Assembly (NCBI GenBank): GCA_018817125.1
Contig: JAHIUN010000005.1
Location: 1 to 64,000 of the forward strand
Length of the DNA stretch: 64,000 nt
DNA from: Patescibacteria group bacterium
Lineage (GTDB): Bacteria; Patescibacteriota; Gracilibacteria; UM-FILTER-43-11
Direction: 5' to 3'
In this document: one piece after another, positions 27,981 to 36,609 of the stretch
Numbering within the stretch: position 1 is the stretch's first letter
Layout: every line of letters starts with the position of its first letter
The notes under the pieces: model-generated
Database searches by the model: none
Seen by the model: the letters and a program-made list of their open reading frames with translations, nothing else
Told to the model about the DNA's origin: nothing
Made by a program: the position numbers and the translations under genes

Positions 27981-28241
27981 TTAGACTTGTATCCATTCAC
28001 CTTTTATTAATTTCTCCTTTTTAGCCCTACACCATCCTTTAATTTGCCTTTCCCGCTTTTCTGCCTCTGCCCTGGTTGCACATTCTTCAAAATAGACCAA
28101 TTTAGTTGGCCTATATCTTTTTGTATATTCTGCTCCCTGGCCTAAATTATGTTTTTTGACACGATCTTTCAAATCATCCGTGGAGCCGACATAATAGGCT
28201 TTATTATTGCACTGAACAATATACATAAAATATTTTTTCAT
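27981..28241 (-). CDS. GIY-YIG domain protein (YhbQ/UPF0213-like)
   Basis: An 86-aa protein. MYIVQCNNKAYYVGSTDDL is the GIY-YIG core (Y-I-V...Y-V-G), followed by RVKKHNLGQGAEYTKRYRP with the catalytic Arg region and AEAEKRERQIKGW with the conserved Glu. These small single-domain nucleases are common in many bacteria, and their role (DNA repair or degradation) is unclear. It converges on the holin-like gene with a 7-bp gap. Confidence 0.9.
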   Translation of the reverse strand: MKKYFMYIVQCNNKAYYVGSTDDLKDRVKKHNLGQGAEYTKRYRPTKLVYFEECATRAEAEKRERQIKGWCRAKKEKLIKGEWIQV

Positions 28242-28273
28242 CCTTATTAAATTTCATTTAAATGCTAAATATT

Positions 28274-28400
28274 TGTCCTTCGACACTTCGGTACTTCGAC
28301 AAGCTCAGTACTCAGTGCTCAGGACATGCTTCGACAAATTATTTTGCCACCTTCATGCGCCGACAAGATTCCGCAGGCGAAGTGCTGAGCTTGTCGAAGC
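28274..28400. repeat. TTCGACAAGCTCAG-type repeat cluster
   Basis: ACTTCGACAAGCTCAGTACT at about 28292 is inverted as GCTGAGCTTGTCGAAGC at 28384-28400. Related pieces (CCTTCGACAC, CTTCGACAAA) lie between. The cluster abuts the 3' end of tmRNA. This repeat type is known from many genomes. Confidence 0.7.
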
Positions 28401-28401
28401 A

Positions 28402-28819
28402 TGGAGATGGCCGGAATCGAACCGGCGTCCAAAGATGAAGACTGAAAATCTCTACAATCATAGTTGGTTTATTTTTTTCGACGCCGGCATAGAAACGAAC
28501 AAAAACACAGACGCTTATCCGGGTTAAATTGTCGACGCTTATCCCTCCGGAGGCGTGATAAGCGCTTAACCTGCTGAATAACGCCTGATCAGGTTAGCAG
28601 GTGTCCCCTGAGCAGACGAAACCGCGAATTGGCGGTTAGGACGCGTAAAACAATTAAGCCATAACAGGAACAAGTGCTCCGTTGGCGATTGCTTTGACAC
28701 GTGCAAAGAAATTATCTTTTGCATTTGTTGTGCGCTGGGCTAATTAGCAGGCAGACAGCGCGATACCTGGATTGCCATTTAAAGTCTTGAGTCATCTTTG
28801 TCAAAACCAAGTCATCCCC
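28402..28819 (-). ncRNA. ssrA: Transfer-messenger RNA (tmRNA)
   Basis: The 3' part reads GGACGCCGGTTCGATTCCGGCCATCTCCA, a T-arm plus acceptor strand. It pairs with the 5' end GGGGATGA at 28819 over seven base pairs (one G-U). Length about 418 nt; CCA is not encoded. Between them an open frame ends AIANGALVPVMA followed by TAA at 28656-28654. The tag frame opens after a TAA and reads ...NAKDNFFARVKAIANGALVPVMA, longer than the usual 8-15 residues, with the small hydrophobic C-terminus expected for protease recognition. The resume codon cannot be fixed by eye. tmRNA rescues stalled ribosomes together with SmpB. Confidence 0.9.
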
Positions 28820-28877
28820 ATCGAAAAATGATGCTCGCCTTAGGGTCGTGATAAATCACACCTCTACTTTGTTTCGC

Positions 28878-28914
28878 CTACCTACCCTACCTACCGGCAG
28901 GCAGGCGGCAGGCA
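28878..28914. repeat. CCTACC/GGCAGG palindromic repeat
   Basis: CCTACCTACCGGCAGGCAGG with flanking CCTACC and GCAGGCA units lies between tmRNA and the pseudo-receiver gene. It can fold on itself and is of a repeat type often seen in candidate-phyla genomes. Confidence 0.5.
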
Positions 28915-29019
28915 TTTTGCGAAGATCCCGCTAGAGGGTATATCTGGTTTTGCCATGATTATGGCTGGGCCGTCTTTTAAAGGAGCAAGAACAGATTGAT
29001 TATAGCACGAAAAATAAAA

Positions 29020-29048
29020 TTGACAATAATTGACAAAAAGGTTAAAAT
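29020..29048 (+). promoter_or_regulatory. Promoter of the signalling gene at 29097
   Basis: TTGACA (29020-29025), 17-bp spacer, TAAAAT (29043-29048). The transcript would begin about 40 nt before the TTG start. Confidence 0.7.
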
Positions 29049-29096
29049 TCTTCCCTCGATATACATTTTCGCCATTTATACTAATTTTTAAGCGCC

Positions 29097-31511
29097 TTGA
29101 CTTCAAAAAAGATCTCCATCGAAGATGTTCATGTTGTGGTTGCTGATAATAATCAGAAAAGTCGTGAAATTGCCCTTAAATATTTAAAGGAAATGGGCTT
29201 TCGGCGTGTCGATATTGCTTCTGATGGAGCAGAAGGTCTTTCTAAGATTGTTGAAGATACGCGCTTGCTGATTGCCAATATCTGTATGCCTCGTGTAGAC
29301 GGTATCGCGCTTTTGCAAATTGTACGTGAAGCACAGGATTTTGAGCGCGGAATAGACAAGGCAATCACCAATAGCCGTAAAAATCTGAAATTGGTTTTTG
29401 ATGCCAGGGATTCAAACCGTCCCTTTGGAGTTGTTCATATGATCCAAAAGAAAAATGAAACAGGTGAAGTGTCTTGGGATAACAAAGATAATGGAGAATG
29501 GGATTTATCTAATGCACCGGAAACGGATGACAATTGGCAGGAACCGGAAGGTGATGAACGTTCCGAAAATATTATCCATGTTCCTGATAATCTTTCAGCG
29601 ATCATGATGGCGAAAGTGTTACGTCCGGATGATCTTGAAAAGATTTTGGTCGGGTGCGGAGAATTTAGACGCAAACCTATCAATAAAACCGATTTTCAAT
29701 TTGCAATTCAGAAAGCTTTGTTAGCCGCCTCCATTAATGAAGGAGTTCGTGCTAAATATGGAGCATGGGCAAGGAGTTTAGAGACTTCCGGGCGAGAATT
29801 GATCCGCTATCTGGGCATGGAAGATAAAAATTTTGAATTTACTTATAAAACGCGCCATCCTAATCCTTTAGATGAATTTAAAACGGACGAAGGAAAAAAT
29901 ACCGAAATTCAGCCATTTTTGAATTCCAACCCCAATTGGACTACTGATCGGAGCGCTCATCATATCAGCACTCGCTGGAAAATTGTTTTTGCCAGTTTAA
30001 TTAAGGCTAATTTTGAGTATTGCCGCATGTTATACGCGCAAGAACATGGCATAGAAGACGTTGATAGCATTAAAGATAAAATATTGGTTTGTGATTTAGG
30101 ATTGGGTAGCGGCAGAACCCTTAAGGGGCTGCGGCAAAAGGGCATTCCTGAAGAATCATTGGTGGCCGTAGCTAATACATTATATTTTGAATTGCAGTCC
30201 ATGCTTGAATCTGCGCTTTTGCCAGATATAAAACAAGAGGATGATTCAGCGCTTAGTCAGTTTTTAAGATATTTTTCTGTTGAGTTTCTGAATCAGAAAG
30301 GAAGGGGCGGGTTGCTTGATATTCAGATTGGTGAGTCTGCACAGGAGGCCCGTTTACGGAGATTGCTTCGCGAAGTGGATGTCAGCGAAATCTGTCAAAA
30401 CAAAACACTGCTTTTGCCTGGTATGTTCAGCCAGGAGAGAAAGGAAACACTTTCTGACGAAGTCGTCCAGCTTTTTCAGGAATATCAGCAAGATCCTCGC
30501 GCTTTTTTTGAAAAATACTTTCAGCCTGCATTAACCGATTCCAGCAAAGGCCGTCTTCAGCGATTTGTTCAGACGCATGGTAAATATATATTATCTTTGG
30601 ATTTTAGGGATATTGGAGAACATTTAAGCAAAACTCAAATGCTCGGGCCTACTTATGATTGCAGGTCTTTATCCCACCTTCCTGATCCAGGTTACCATAA
30701 TACAATGCTGGCGGTGCTGACACGTTTACTTCCAGGTGCAATTTATATTGGGGATGGCGTTATGGAATCTTATTCCTGGCATATGCGCGGTGGTGAGTTA
30801 ACTGAATTATTAGAATTTTTTGAATCGGAAGAAGGTAAAAAAGAGTACAGTGGATGGTGGGCAGGAGATGATAAGGGTCCACTTTTTTTGACTTGCCAAA
30901 GAGGAGTTAAAGACAAAAACACAGAAGAATATCATTTTTGGGATGCGGAAGGCGATGATCAGTATAGTTTTGGCGCTTATTTAAGAGGCGCTGAGATGAT
31001 TCCTTCGAATCAGTTTTATAAAAAGTGGCCGAAATTAGCGTTAAAAGATTTATTGGTTCGTGAAATCCGAAAACGTTGCTGGGATGAGGCGGCCAAAGAA
31101 ATAGTAGATCCAAACGATCCAACATCCGTTGAATATGTCAGAACATGGATGAGTGATAAAATGAGAATCCCATCAAAACAGGCTGCCAAATTACCTGACT
31201 GGGAGAGGTCCACTGAGCCAGGAGTACGTGTTTTTGATTATCTGGATGTTTTCTTTAAATCCACTTTTGAAAGCGAAGAATTCCAAAAACATGCTGATGA
31301 GGATAATGCTGCCGGGATTGAAAAATGGATGAAACGGGAGATGGATGGCAAAGAGCAGGGTTGGATCCTGAAATTAGCTGATGAATTTATGGAATTACGC
31401 GATAACATTATCGCATGGCAAGAACTGGAAGAAGAGCAGTGTGAAAAAGAAGCACCTGAATCGCAAGAAGAAGAAGACCCTGAAGAAGGTACGGCATCAG
31501 CAACCTCGTAG
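29097..31511 (+). CDS. Pseudo-receiver protein with methyltransferase-like core
   Basis: An 804-aa protein starting at TTG (no ATG fits the N-terminal fold). Residues 10-115 look like a response-regulator receiver (VHVVVADNNQKSREIALKYL, ICMPRVDGIALLQIVREA). However, the phospho-accepting Asp is Asn (N61 in LLIANICMP) and one acid-pocket residue is Ala16, so normal phosphorylation is unlikely. Around residue 327 ILVCDLGLGSGRTLKGL resembles SAM-binding motif I of a Rossmann methyltransferase. The rest (QFLRYFSVEFLNQKGRGG, GPTYDCRSLSHLPDPGYHN) and the acidic Glu-rich C-terminus are not recognised. It is followed after 86 bp by a histidine kinase on the same strand, so it is probably part of that pathway. 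Confidence 0.75.
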   Translation: MTSKKISIEDVHVVVADNNQKSREIALKYLKEMGFRRVDIASDGAEGLSKIVEDTRLLIANICMPRVDGIALLQIVREAQDFERGIDKAITNSRKNLKLVFDARDSNRPFGVVHMIQKKNETGEVSWDNKDNGEWDLSNAPETDDNWQEPEGDERSENIIHVPDNLSAIMMAKVLRPDDLEKILVGCGEFRRKPINKTDFQFAIQKALLAASINEGVRAKYGAWARSLETSGRELIRYLGMEDKNFEFTYKTRHPNPLDEFKTDEGKNTEIQPFLNSNPNWTTDRSAHHISTRWKIVFASLIKANFEYCRMLYAQEHGIEDVDSIKDKILVCDLGLGSGRTLKGLRQKGIPEESLVAVANTLYFELQSMLESALLPDIKQEDDSALSQFLRYFSVEFLNQKGRGGLLDIQIGESAQEARLRRLLREVDVSEICQNKTLLLPGMFSQERKETLSDEVVQLFQEYQQDPRAFFEKYFQPALTDSSKGRLQRFVQTHGKYILSLDFRDIGEHLSKTQMLGPTYDCRSLSHLPDPGYHNTMLAVLTRLLPGAIYIGDGVMESYSWHMRGGELTELLEFFESEEGKKEYSGWWAGDDKGPLFLTCQRGVKDKNTEEYHFWDAEGDDQYSFGAYLRGAEMIPSNQFYKKWPKLALKDLLVREIRKRCWDEAAKEIVDPNDPTSVEYVRTWMSDKMRIPSKQAAKLPDWERSTEPGVRVFDYLDVFFKSTFESEEFQKHADEDNAAGIEKWMKREMDGKEQGWILKLADEFMELRDNIIAWQELEEEQCEKEAPESQEEEDPEEGTASATS

Positions 31512-31597
31512 GCTTTGTTGAAATCATCGGCTTTGTTGTGTATAATAATAGTTACCCGAAACAAAAACAAAAGACCATTTAATTTGTAATGGTTTTT

Positions 31598-34288
31598 ATG
31601 GCAAAGGTTGAAAAAATTACCAAAACACGTCGGCCGGCTGCCCCCAAAAAGGTTTTCCGCCTGAAAAAGCCGATTGTTTTGAGGAAAAAATCATCCGATA
31701 TGTCTGAAATTAAATTCAGAAGGCTTGTTGAGAATATGAACGAGGCGGTTTGGATGGGCAACAAAGATGAACGAACGGTATATGCCAACCCTAAGTTCTG
31801 TCAGATCATGGGCTACACATTGGAGGAGATGATCGGGCGTGAATCATATGATTTCTGGACCGAAGAAAGCGTCAAACGAGTTAGGGAAGTTAATAGTGCC
31901 GATCGCCAATCAGGTGTCAGCTCCAGTTATGAGGGGGAACTTTTGACGAAAGCGGGTAAAAAGATTCCCGTTCTGGTGAGCGGAACCCCGTTGCCGGATG
32001 GCGGGACCATCGGGATCATCACAGATTTAACGGAGGTTAAGAAGAGAGAGGAGGACATTAAAAAGCTTTCTAATGTCGTGGAGCAGACCGCCGATATTGT
32101 TTATATAACTGATAGAAATGGTGTAATTGAATATGCTAATCCTGCTTCAGAAAAGATAACAGGTTACACCCAGCAAGAGATTATTGGGCGAAAACCTAAT
32201 TTTCTTAAGTCCGGTAATCACTCGCAATCGTTTTATAATGAACTATGGGAAACGATTCGTGCAGGCAGGGTCTTTTGCGGTGAATTTGCTAACAAGAAAA
32301 AGGATGGAGAGATCTATTATGAAGAAAAGACCATTACGCCGTTAAAAGACAGCAGGGGGGATATCACTCATTTTGTGTCTACCGGTAAAGACATCACTCA
32401 GCGTAAATTAACCGAAAAGGCTCTTGGTGAATCCGAGAGTAAATATCGGACCATTTTCGAAAATACGGGGTCAGCCACCATTATTATCCAAGAGGATACG
32501 ACCATTTTCCTAGTCAATACGGAGTTCGAAAAGATATCGGGTTATCCCAAACGGGAAATCGAAGGTAAGAAAAGCTGGAAAGATTTTTTCCATAAAGACG
32601 ATCTTAAGCGAATGATAGAATACCATCGTTTAAGACGGATCGATCACAAAAAAGCCCCGCGCAATTACGAGGCACGTTTAGTGGATCGTAAAGGAAATAT
32701 CCGGGATATTTTTATTACCGTTGACCTTATCCCCGGGACCAAAAGCAGTGTGGCCTCGTTCCTGGATATTTCAGAACGCAAGAAGATGAGTGAATTCCTG
32801 GCGAATCGCCTGCGTGAATTCCAGGTGCTTTATCAGGTGAATGCCCATACCCGTATGGTCACTCCGCTCAAAGAGGTTTTAAAAGACATTACTAAAGTGT
32901 TGGTGTTGGCTTGCGATGAGGTAAAACCCGCCCGGGCCCGGATTGTTTTTGACGGAAAAACGTATGCCACACTTAAAAAAAATGAAACTTTTTTATCCAA
33001 AATTCAGGAATCGCTTATTGTGTTTGGCGTCAAACGCGGAACCATCGAATTGGGTTACATCGAGAAAATTGCCGACCCTTTTTCTTTTCGTTTAAAGCAG
33101 GAAAAAAAGGTGCTTCACATTGTGGCCCAGACATTGACGAAGCATGTTCAGAGCCGTGAAATCATGGAGCGCTATCAAAAGGTGGTAAATAAGTCCATGA
33201 CTGGCATTTATATCATCGAAAATGGGGTTCTGCGTTATGCCAATCCTCATTTTTATAAACTTTTTAAGTACAAAGAGAATGAAGTGTTAGGTCAGCCCAT
33301 CAATCTTTTTATTCCGGATGACCAATATTACCTTACCCTTTTGAAAAATCCGACCAAAGGCACTTTACGCCATGAGGCAAGAGGACGCCAAAAAGACGGC
33401 ACTTTTATTAATCTAGAGACTGTAACTCAGCGCATTGATTATCATGGTAATCAGGCCATCCTTGGTCGTGTCCAGGACATCACCCAGCTTAAAGAAGCGG
33501 AAGCCCGCCTAAAAAGCTTTAATAAAGATTTGCAGGAAAAGATTAGTGAAAAAACCAAAGATTTACAGCGCGCCAACCGTCGGTTGAAATCCCTGAATGA
33601 GTTAAAGGATGAATTTATCGCGGTTACTTCTCATGAACTTCGTTCTCCTCTTACGGCTATTCGTGGCTACCTTTCTTTTCTGGTTGATGACGGGTTGGTC
33701 GGCCAGATATCTGCGGAGGCAAAAGATTATCTTATGCGGGTTTACGACAATGTGAATACTCTGAATAATCTGGTTAATAATATTTTGGACGTCTCCCGCA
33801 TTGAAACGGATCGCTTTGAACTCCACCGCAAGCCGACTGATATCGTGGAGTTGGTTCAGAAAATCATTCAGGATTTCAGTTTCCAGGCTCGTGAAGAGCG
33901 GCTGGACATTCATTTTAAGAATAAACTTAGCAATCCGGTTGTTTTAAATATTGACTCGGTCCGTATCCAACAGGTTTTACGGAACGTTCTCGACAACGCC
34001 ATCAAATACACCATGAAGGGGAAGGACATTACTGTGGAGGTCTCGATAAGAGGTATCGGCGTTCAGATTGCTGTCATCGATCAGGGGGTAGGGATTCCAA
34101 AGTCGCAGATTTTCGAGATTTTTGATAAATTTAAACAGGCGAAAAACTGCTTAACCCGTTATAAAGGCGGGGCAGGACTCGGCCTTTTTATTACCAAGAA
34201 AATCGTTGAATTGCATGGGGGCATGATCTGGGCGGAAAGTGAGGTGCGCAAAGGAACGACTTTCCAGATACAGCTCCCGCTTGATTAG
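31598..34288 (+). CDS. Multi-PAS sensor histidine kinase
   Basis: About 896 aa, no transmembrane helix, so a cytosolic sensor. PAS domains lie at about residues 40-155, 160-285, 285-400 and 540-650, recognisable from NEAVWMGNKDERTVYANPKF, YITDRNGVIEYANPASEKIT and YIIENGVLRYANPHFYKLF. The segment 405-530 may be a degenerate GAF. A coiled coil leads to HisKA (FIAVTSHELRSPLTAIRGYL, phospho-His near residue 678) and HATPase_c (NVLDNAIKYT, DQGVGIPKSQIFEIFDKF, GGAGLGLFITKKIV). All catalytic boxes are intact. Its likely partner is the receiver protein encoded 70 bp downstream. The ATG at 31589 is an alternative start. The signal is unknown. Confidence 0.92.
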   Translation: MAKVEKITKTRRPAAPKKVFRLKKPIVLRKKSSDMSEIKFRRLVENMNEAVWMGNKDERTVYANPKFCQIMGYTLEEMIGRESYDFWTEESVKRVREVNSADRQSGVSSSYEGELLTKAGKKIPVLVSGTPLPDGGTIGIITDLTEVKKREEDIKKLSNVVEQTADIVYITDRNGVIEYANPASEKITGYTQQEIIGRKPNFLKSGNHSQSFYNELWETIRAGRVFCGEFANKKKDGEIYYEEKTITPLKDSRGDITHFVSTGKDITQRKLTEKALGESESKYRTIFENTGSATIIIQEDTTIFLVNTEFEKISGYPKREIEGKKSWKDFFHKDDLKRMIEYHRLRRIDHKKAPRNYEARLVDRKGNIRDIFITVDLIPGTKSSVASFLDISERKKMSEFLANRLREFQVLYQVNAHTRMVTPLKEVLKDITKVLVLACDEVKPARARIVFDGKTYATLKKNETFLSKIQESLIVFGVKRGTIELGYIEKIADPFSFRLKQEKKVLHIVAQTLTKHVQSREIMERYQKVVNKSMTGIYIIENGVLRYANPHFYKLFKYKENEVLGQPINLFIPDDQYYLTLLKNPTKGTLRHEARGRQKDGTFINLETVTQRIDYHGNQAILGRVQDITQLKEAEARLKSFNKDLQEKISEKTKDLQRANRRLKSLNELKDEFIAVTSHELRSPLTAIRGYLSFLVDDGLVGQISAEAKDYLMRVYDNVNTLNNLVNNILDVSRIETDRFELHRKPTDIVELVQKIIQDFSFQAREERLDIHFKNKLSNPVVLNIDSVRIQQVLRNVLDNAIKYTMKGKDITVEVSIRGIGVQIAVIDQGVGIPKSQIFEIFDKFKQAKNCLTRYKGGAGLGLFITKKIVELHGGMIWAESEVRKGTTFQIQLPLD

Positions 34289-34293
34289 CGTAG

Positions 34294-34346
34294 TTATGAA
34301 TAGATGCGTATCGATTGGCTTGAGTCAATCTGCATCCGTTCGTAAC
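34294..34346. repeat. Imperfect inverted repeat between kinase and regulator genes
   Basis: GTTATGAATAGATGCG...GATTGGC pairs with GTCAATC...GCATCCGTTCGTAAC. It may belong loosely to the P4 repeats near 10336 and 26381. Confidence 0.45.
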
Positions 34347-34358
34347 CAATTAACCACT

Positions 34359-34760
34359 ATGCTTATGCCTAAATCCATCAGAAACATCAAAATTTTAATT
34401 GTTGAAGACGATAAGGATATATGCGAATTATATTCCACCGCCTTTATGCGGGAGGGTTTTAAGGTGCTTAAGGCGATGGAGGGAAAAAGCGCTATCGAAA
34501 AATATCAGCAAAAAAATCCTGACATTATGCTCCTTGATATCATGATGCCCGGGGTTGATGGTTATGCTGTCTTAAAAGAAGTCCGCAAACAACACAGTAA
34601 ATATGTTCCGGTTATCATGCTCACCAATCTGGACATGGGACATTTCAACCGCCATGAAACGGTGGATAATGTAGATGATTATCTGATTAAATCCAATTAC
34701 ACTCCGTCTGAAATTGTTGAGCGGACGAAGGAGATTATGAGATTGAATAAAATATTGTAA
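34359..34760 (+). CDS. Single-domain response regulator
   Basis: A 133-aa protein consisting of one receiver domain: ILIVEDDKDICELY (acid pocket), DIMLLDIMMPGVDGYAVL (phospho-Asp), VPVIMLTNLD (Thr switch) and DYLIKSNYTP (Lys). No output domain. I place the start at ATG 34359 (or 34365), because an upstream frame reaching 34239 overlaps the kinase gene and includes a palindromic repeat. It should be phosphorylated by the neighbouring kinase and pass the signal to the partner-switching proteins downstream (inference). Confidence 0.88.
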   Translation: MLMPKSIRNIKILIVEDDKDICELYSTAFMREGFKVLKAMEGKSAIEKYQQKNPDIMLLDIMMPGVDGYAVLKEVRKQHSKYVPVIMLTNLDMGHFNRHETVDNVDDYLIKSNYTPSEIVERTKEIMRLNKIL

Positions 34761-34761
34761 G

Positions 34762-34918
34762 TCTTAAGTCCTAAGTCTTAAGCCTTAAGGGGTTATTTGA
34801 TTGAAAACTTTCTCTTTTTGTGGTAAAATAAATAGATTATTTATTGAAAATTGAAGATTAAAACGCTTCGCTATTGAAAATTAATTTTCAATCTATAATT
34901 TTCAATCTTCAATCTCGT
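34762..34918. repeat. Intergenic word repeats (CTTAAGTC and ATTGAAAATT)
   Basis: GTCTTAAGTCCTAAGTCTTAAG is followed by ATTGAAAATTGAAGATT and its inverted counterpart AATTTTCAATCTTCAAT, just before the next start codon. It looks like decayed short-word repetition. Confidence 0.55.
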
Positions 34919-34919
34919 A

Positions 34920-35771
34920 ATGCCAAAACAAAAAATCCAACTTACCTTACCGGCCAACCTTAGCTACTCCTCGCTTGTCCGCCATGTGGCAGACGAAGTA
35001 TTCTCGACTGCCAAGTTTGATAAAGCCTGGTGCAGCCGTTTAAAGCTGGTGGTGGATGAGTTGTTTATGAACGCGGTTCGCTATGGTTCTATTCAGGACA
35101 AAAGTTCTGTTTACGCCACCTTTGAATACGATGAGAACGGCATTCAGTTCACTATTGAAGACGATGGAACCGGGGAGGGTGTGGTTTCTGCGGGTGAGCT
35201 GAAAGCGATTATAGAAAAAAATGAAGCCAATAGCGATTTAACCAGAACCTCCGGACGAGGGCTGGCGATGATCACAAAATTATGGACTGATGGAATTGTG
35301 ATTGGGGAAAGCCGGTATGGGGGAATTTCGGTCAGTTTTAAAAAAGCTCTTAGTACTGCCGGGGAAGCCCCTCCTCCTCCACCAATTCCTACCGGATTAA
35401 TCGCTCAGGCGGCGGCGGCTCAGGCGGCTCCTAAGGCACCTTCTCAAGCTCCTGCCCCTTCTGCTTCACCTGTGCCCAAAGGGCCTTCATACGAAATCAA
35501 ACTCTCTGGTGAGATCGACCAATCCAATATCGATGAAAAAGTGGCACCGATTTATGATCAGATCGAAGTGATGCCGGAAGGAGGTACTTTGATTCTTGAT
35601 TTTTCCGAACTCGAATACATCAACAGCACTTTTATCGGCAATCTTGCCGCCTGGTACACCAGCCTTCAGCAAAAAGGAGGACGTGTCTGTTTAAAAAATG
35701 TGAATGAAGAGATACGTGAGGTGTTGTCGCTCGTTGGACTGCTGGAGATTCTTGAATGTCCTGTAACTTAA
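34920..35771 (+). CDS. RsbW-like ATPase fused to a STAS domain
   Basis: A 283-aa protein. Residues 1-~140 are a GHKL/HATPase domain of the anti-sigma kinase type (LKLVVDELFMNAVRYG = N-box, FTIEDDGTGEG, SGRGLAMITKLW). A Pro/Ala linker (APPPPPIPTGLIAQAAAAQA) follows. Residues ~190-283 form a STAS domain (YEIKLSGEIDQSNIDEKV, LILDFSELEYINSTFIGNLA). In Bacillus the kinase RsbW and its STAS antagonist RsbV are separate interacting proteins; here both are one chain, which suggests self-regulation. STAS phosphorylation would fall on the Ser/Thr of INSTF. Partners are the STAS protein and SpoIIE phosphatase downstream. Confidence 0.88.
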   Translation: MPKQKIQLTLPANLSYSSLVRHVADEVFSTAKFDKAWCSRLKLVVDELFMNAVRYGSIQDKSSVYATFEYDENGIQFTIEDDGTGEGVVSAGELKAIIEKNEANSDLTRTSGRGLAMITKLWTDGIVIGESRYGGISVSFKKALSTAGEAPPPPPIPTGLIAQAAAAQAAPKAPSQAPAPSASPVPKGPSYEIKLSGEIDQSNIDEKVAPIYDQIEVMPEGGTLILDFSELEYINSTFIGNLAAWYTSLQQKGGRVCLKNVNEEIREVLSLVGLLEILECPVT

Positions 35772-35846
35772 AAATCCGAAATCCGAATACCGAAACTCGA
35801 AACAAATCTTAAATTCTAAATCCTAAACTTTTAACTCTTAACTTAA
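35772..35846. repeat. Intergenic word repeats (CGAAATC, CTAAATC)
   Basis: AAATCCGAAATCCGAATACCG then CTTAAATTCTAAATCCTAAAC form a degenerate 6-9 bp repetition ending directly at the next ATG. Confidence 0.5.
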
Positions 35847-35847
35847 T

Positions 35848-36204
35848 ATGGCCACTGTCGCAAACATCACCGTGGAATCCGCTCCTGACAACCCCTCTGT
35901 CCAGATTGTCCATTTATCTGGTGAACTGGATGAATCGAATTTACCTGATTTTGAGCAGGTGATACGGCCATTAGTCGCCGATCTGAGCTGCAAGGTGCTT
36001 CTGTTTGATCTTGATGGCCTGAAGTTCATCAGCAGTAAAGTAATCGGTCAGTTCGCCTACCTTTACACAACGCTCAGTCATTCCCAACGTCAGTTGGTAT
36101 TGGTCCGTATGGATGAAAATATTAAAGATATTTTTGCACTCGTTGGTCTGGATCAGATCATCCCCACTCATCCCGATATCGAATCTGCCCTGAGTAACTT
36201 GTAA
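35848..36204 (+). CDS. STAS-domain protein (anti-sigma antagonist-like)
   Basis: A 118-aa single STAS domain: VQIVHLSGELDESNLPDF, VLLFDLDGLKFISSKVIGQF and LVLVRMDENIKDIFALVGL. The Ser pair in KFISSKV is at the position phosphorylated in RsbV/SpoIIAA proteins. It should be phosphorylated by the RsbW-like domain and dephosphorylated by the SpoIIE-type phosphatase encoded 400 bp downstream. Close relative of the C-terminal half of the upstream fusion. Confidence 0.88.
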   Translation: MATVANITVESAPDNPSVQIVHLSGELDESNLPDFEQVIRPLVADLSCKVLLFDLDGLKFISSKVIGQFAYLYTTLSHSQRQLVLVRMDENIKDIFALVGLDQIIPTHPDIESALSNL

Positions 36205-36220
36205 CTTGTAACTTGTGAAT

Positions 36221-36583
36221 ATGGATCTTAAGGACTTAGAAATTTATAAAATATCACGCAATGTCAGTACAATGGCCTGGGAAATTTATGAAAAAATGGA
36301 TTGGCAGATTAGAAAAGTACTGGGAGATCAATGGATTACTTCAATTGATTCAATCGGCGCCAATATAGCGGAAGGATTTGGACGGTATCATTATCTCGAT
36401 AAGAATAGATTTAATTACAACGCCCGAGGTTCGTTACTAGAAGCTATCTACTGGACTGAATTGCTTAAAGAGAGAGACAAAATGACTGCCGCTCAATTTA
36501 AATCTTTTATTTCAGAGTTTGATGCCCTGTGCCCAAAACTCAATAGTTACATAAAATCTACAAAGAATCAGGCGAGTAAATGA
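36221..36583 (+). CDS. Four-helix bundle protein (S23/23S-rRNA intervening-sequence type)
   Basis: A 120-aa helical protein. DLKDLEIYKISRNVSTMAWE and SIDSIGANIAEGFGRYHY match the S23 family first found in rRNA intervening sequences and now known as small stand-alone proteins of unclear role (IANIAEG motif). The ATG at 36221 is preferred; a GTG two codons earlier lies in a TTGTAAC word repeat. It interrupts the signalling operon and is flanked on both sides by TTGTAACTTG-type repeats, so it may be a later insertion. Confidence 0.85.
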   Translation: MDLKDLEIYKISRNVSTMAWEIYEKMDWQIRKVLGDQWITSIDSIGANIAEGFGRYHYLDKNRFNYNARGSLLEAIYWTELLKERDKMTAAQFKSFISEFDALCPKLNSYIKSTKNQASK

Positions 36584-36609
36584 TAACAAGTTACAAGTTA
36601 CGAATTATT

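Noticed and set aside
28273-28527. Plus-strand ORF of 84 codons
   Set aside because: It overlaps the 3' end of tmRNA and the TTCGACAAGCTCAG repeat cluster.
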